Shown in pieces: positions 18,742-21,256 of a stretch of DNA of 21,256 nt. The notes under the pieces are model-generated. The model saw only the letters and a list, made by a program, of their open reading frames with translations. It made no database searches and was not told the DNA's origin. Made by a program: the position numbers and the translations under genes. The DNA is from Bonamia ostreae (lineage: Eukaryota > Endomyxa: Ascetosporea > Ascetosporea > Haplosporida). The stretch's first letter is position 1. Every line of letters begins with the position of its first letter. Location of the stretch: positions 1 to 21,256 of the forward strand of contig JBDODL010000001.1 in the NCBI GenBank assembly GCA_040357525.1, written 5' to 3'.

Positions 18742-20617
18742 ATGGAAACTTACGAACTGGTCTCCTCCGGAGACTTCAGCGAAGCCTCAGACTACGACAG
18801 CTCCGAAGTCGCGGAGTCGAGCGAGTCCTCCGAAGTTGAAGATCTGGACAAACACAAGATCGCCCGCGACTTCTGGCTGCGCAAGGAAACCAACCTCGGC
18901 CCCAAAAAACGCCGCCAACGCAAAAAAGAAACCGACGCGAGGCGCTTCGGCGAAAAGAAAGCCGACGCGCCCGGCTCCGAAGACGTCAAACTGGGCGCCA
19001 AAGCGCTCGCGGTCGAGCTGACGAAGCCGTCGATTCTAAAACGCGGCACTCGCTCAAACTCCTTCGAAACGGCGTCGGACCTCCTCCGCATCCGGAGCGC
19101 GGCCGCGAACGCGGAACTCGCCGCTCTCGTCGACATCCACGTTTTCCGCTTTCTCCGGAACGCGCTCGAAGAAGCCTTCGGCGAAACAGAGCACGAGAAG
19201 ATCTGGAAGGTCTCCGCGGACTGTCTCGGCCGATCGCTGAGCTTTTTGGAGAGCGACGTGAAATCCAAATTGGCGGACTTTGATTCGATCAGAGACGATC
19301 TGGAGAAGAAGGAAACGAAAGAATGCGACTCTGAAGACAAAGCGATTTCGGAGAACGAACACAAAGAACGCTTCGCGAAAATAGTTTAAACTAAAATATC
19401 GAAAGTCCGAAATGGCGAAAAGCGGAGAGCTGCTGAACTCGATCTGCGGTTTTCTGTTGTCTTTGAGCGCCTATTTGGAGAACCGCACAAAAAGCCACTC
19501 GACTCTCGAGCAATTGGAAAGCGACGTAAAAAAAGAAGAGGTTCTGCGTGCTTTGGTGAAAAGGGCCAAATCCGTTTTCACCGAAGCCGGCGACGAGAAG
19601 ACAACTTTGCTTCTCAGCGAAGCTCTGCTCAATATCTGCTTCCAAGACATTTCGCCCAAACCGAAAAGCGACTTCGACCGAACCCATTTTTCGGTCGAAG
19701 AATTTAAAGCTCATAATCCGTTAGATTTAGCTTTCTTCGTTTTATCGAAAAGTCCAAGTACCGAAGAGCGGTCAAGAATGGCCGTTCTGTTGCAATTAGC
19801 GACTCTGTATTCCGTGAACGACTTTCCGTTGAAAGCGCATCGACTCGTTCGGACTTTGGGCCCGTTAATGGGCGCGTTCCCGGAAGACGAGCGCCTGCGC
19901 GTTCTGTTCAACCGCGCGAGCGCTCTTTTGGCCGTCAGTCTGTTCCGCAATGGCCTCTTCGACGACTGCGCGCGTCTTTGCCAGGCCATTTTCCCGGTCC
20001 GCAGAACGCAGATCGGGCAGGCGCGCGACGGCAACGCGAACAACGTTTCCGCGTTGCGGCACTTCGATGTCGAGGACGTTGAAGCGGCCCACTATTTTTC
20101 GTCGCTCTTCGTCGAGGCGGAGCAGCAAGCGCTTGTGGCGGCGGGGAGGCCGCTCGGCGACAGACTCGACCCCGAAAACGGTCTAGTTCGCGTTGCGGCG
20201 ACGCGCAAGTCGAAGAGCATTTTCGCGCAAAACGGGGTCGCTTTGAGGGATTTCGCGGTCCGCTGTTTGGACGCCATTTCCAAAGCGGATTGGAAGAGCT
20301 TTGTCGAAGAAATGGACCAAATGTGCGCCGTGAGCGCCCCGATGGGCGATTTTTGGCCGCGGGAAGCGCTATTGGCCAAAGCGAAAGAGAGTTCTCTAAA
20401 AGTCTTTTGTTTGCGCTTCGGCGGCAATTTCAGAAATCTGAGCGTTGCTCGTTTGGAAAGGCGTTTCTGTATAAAGGAAGACAAAGTCCGCGAACTTTTG
20501 AGAGAGATTTCGCTCGGAAATGGCGAGAGCAGCGATGGAAAGCTAAATTTGGGCGTGCGGAGGATTTCCGCGATTGGCAGAAGTTTGCTCGTCGGCGCTA
20601 CTTTACTCGGAAAATAA
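18742..20617 (+). CDS. EIF3C: eukaryotic translation initiation factor 3 subunit c
   Basis: PCI-domain core subunit of eIF3, which organises the 43S pre-initiation complex in the cytosol. Exons 18742-19383 and 19406-20617, with a 22-nt phase-0 intron, give 617 residues. N-terminus: acidic Ser/Glu tract (residues 1-35) and a basic linker, as in the family. Homology is clearest in the helical repeats: RMAVLLQLATLY, then LFNRASALLAVSLFRNGL (family ILYNRTMVQLGICAFRQGL), then CLDAISKADWKSF (family SKAMKMGDWKTC) and a winged-helix end LSVARLERRFCIKEDKVRELL. It is about a third shorter than animal eIF3c (about 910 residues), through loss in the N-terminal linker and of the Arg/Gln/Gly-rich tail. G+C is far higher than in the flanks, and long antisense frames arise from this. 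Confidence 0.87.
19384..19405 (+). other. ultra-short intron, 22 nt, eIF3c
   Basis: Starts gtttaaac and ends cgaaag, phase 0. It removes TAA and joins RFAKI to SEMAKSGELL without disturbing the helical region. Confidence 0.85.
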
Positions 20618-21256
20618 TTATTGAGTTTTCTGTTTTTATCGTTAAAATAATTAATTTTGTATGGCCAATGCCGCTCACATAAATCGTTTTCGGTGCGAGA
20701 TTGCGGTTGTTGTTTTAATAGCTGTAATTAACATTGTTTCTAATTTGCTACACAAAACAGATAATATTTTTTGTGTTATTATTTGTGTTCTTTTGGAAAG
20801 TTGCGCCAAAACGAAGGATTTAATAACCGTAAATTGGATCGTTAATTTTCTCCAAATCATCGAAAAATGAACACATTTTGTTTACTGCGAACTTAAAAAT
20901 TTATTTGAAAACATTTGAACTTAAAAAATCAACACTATTTTGTAAATAGTTCTTTAAATTTATAATTTTGTTTTTTTGTAATTCCGTTATAAAATCCATC
21001 GGTTACTGACAAGATTTTGCAATCGTAACTTTCTTTAAGGAGGATTTTATATCATTCAATTTTTGATTAGTGACGCAATTTTTTATAGTGCATCCATCAT
21101 AGAAGGAAATGTGATTGACTTTTGAAAGTCAACTTAGTTTAGGAAATTTTTAAAAGTCAACGGTTCCGATTTTTTACGAAAAATTTTAAAAATACAAAAT
21201 TGACTAAGTTTATTTATTGCGAACAAATTGCACAATTATCGCACTAATAGTGCAGA
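20618..21256. other. 3' flank of eIF3c, AT-rich, with a weak small ORF
   Basis: ATG 20661 opens a 69-codon frame (to 20870) with two hydrophobic stretches (EIAVVVLIAVINIVSNLL and IFCVIICVLLESC). It could be a small membrane protein, but nothing else supports it. A 7-bp stem with a 4-nt loop (ttgacttttgaaagtcaa) lies at 21115-21132, and the palindrome gcactaatagtgc lies near the window end. Confidence 0.35.

Noticed and set aside
18792-19364. 190-codon minus-strand ORF opposite eIF3c
   Set aside because: It lies wholly within the recognised eIF3c exon; the high G+C of this exon removes stop codons from the antisense frame.
1745-20617. Frame breaks as sequencing errors or pseudogenes
   Set aside because: Breaks are too regular: each is cured by a GT...AG segment of nearly constant length, and in the LHD paralogues they fall at the same codon and phase. 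Random indels would not do this.
1-21256. Nucleomorph origin, suggested by intron size
   Set aside because: Nucleomorph genomes have very short spacers and would not be expected to encode a mitochondrial ribosomal protein; spacers here reach 500-700 bp.

Overview
This is a eukaryotic nuclear scaffold, mostly AT-rich, with two assembly gaps (N runs at 1626-1635 and 12844-12943). It carries ordinary eukaryotic housekeeping genes: a tri-snRNP protein (SNRNP27), a mitochondrial ribosomal GTPase-like subunit (mS29/DAP3), an MRG15-type chromo-barrel protein, a TFIIIC large-subunit-like protein and eIF3 subunit c. Almost every one of these looks broken when read as a simple open frame. The breaks are repaired, to the base, by removing GT...AG segments of only 16-22 nt. 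About twenty such ultra-short introns can be placed, several of them by alignment to conserved proteins. This is among the shortest spliceosomal intron size classes known. Similar sizes are reported in dicyemid mesozoans, heterotrich ciliates, chlorarachniophyte nucleomorphs and some rhizarian parasites. The mitoribosomal gene and the spacious intergenic DNA argue against a nucleomorph. A reduced, fast-evolving parasite such as a dicyemid-like animal is my leading guess, but the window cannot settle the species.

Layout. 1-1405 (+): a small two-helix membrane protein and SNRNP27. 1745-3258 (-): mS29. 3404-4436 (+): MRG-family protein, divergent from mS29 across a 145 bp spacer. 4971-5516 (+): a small Cys/Lys/Arg-rich protein with a 13-nt microexon. 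5677-6435 (+): an unrecognised 252-residue protein. 6450-6994 (-): an unrecognised gene with an uncertain model. 7374-12460 (-): three tandem, highly diverged paralogues of an unrecognised family, here called LHD-A, LHD-B and LHD-C. 13145-18367 (+): TFIIIC large-subunit-like gene. 18742-20617 (+): eIF3c. 20618-21256: one weak small ORF and AT-rich DNA.

The most novel content is the LHD cluster. Its members share three intron positions, all in phase 1, and the first sits exactly 22 codons before the end of the shared LHD[FY] motif in all three genes. The protein sequences have otherwise drifted almost beyond recognition. I know of no family that matches. The second notable point is the ultra-short intron class itself, found next to a gene (SNRNP27) whose nematode homologue helps position 5' splice sites.

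The housekeeping genes are not an operon and have no evident joint function. Gene order looks like that of a compact eukaryotic genome with alternating strands.
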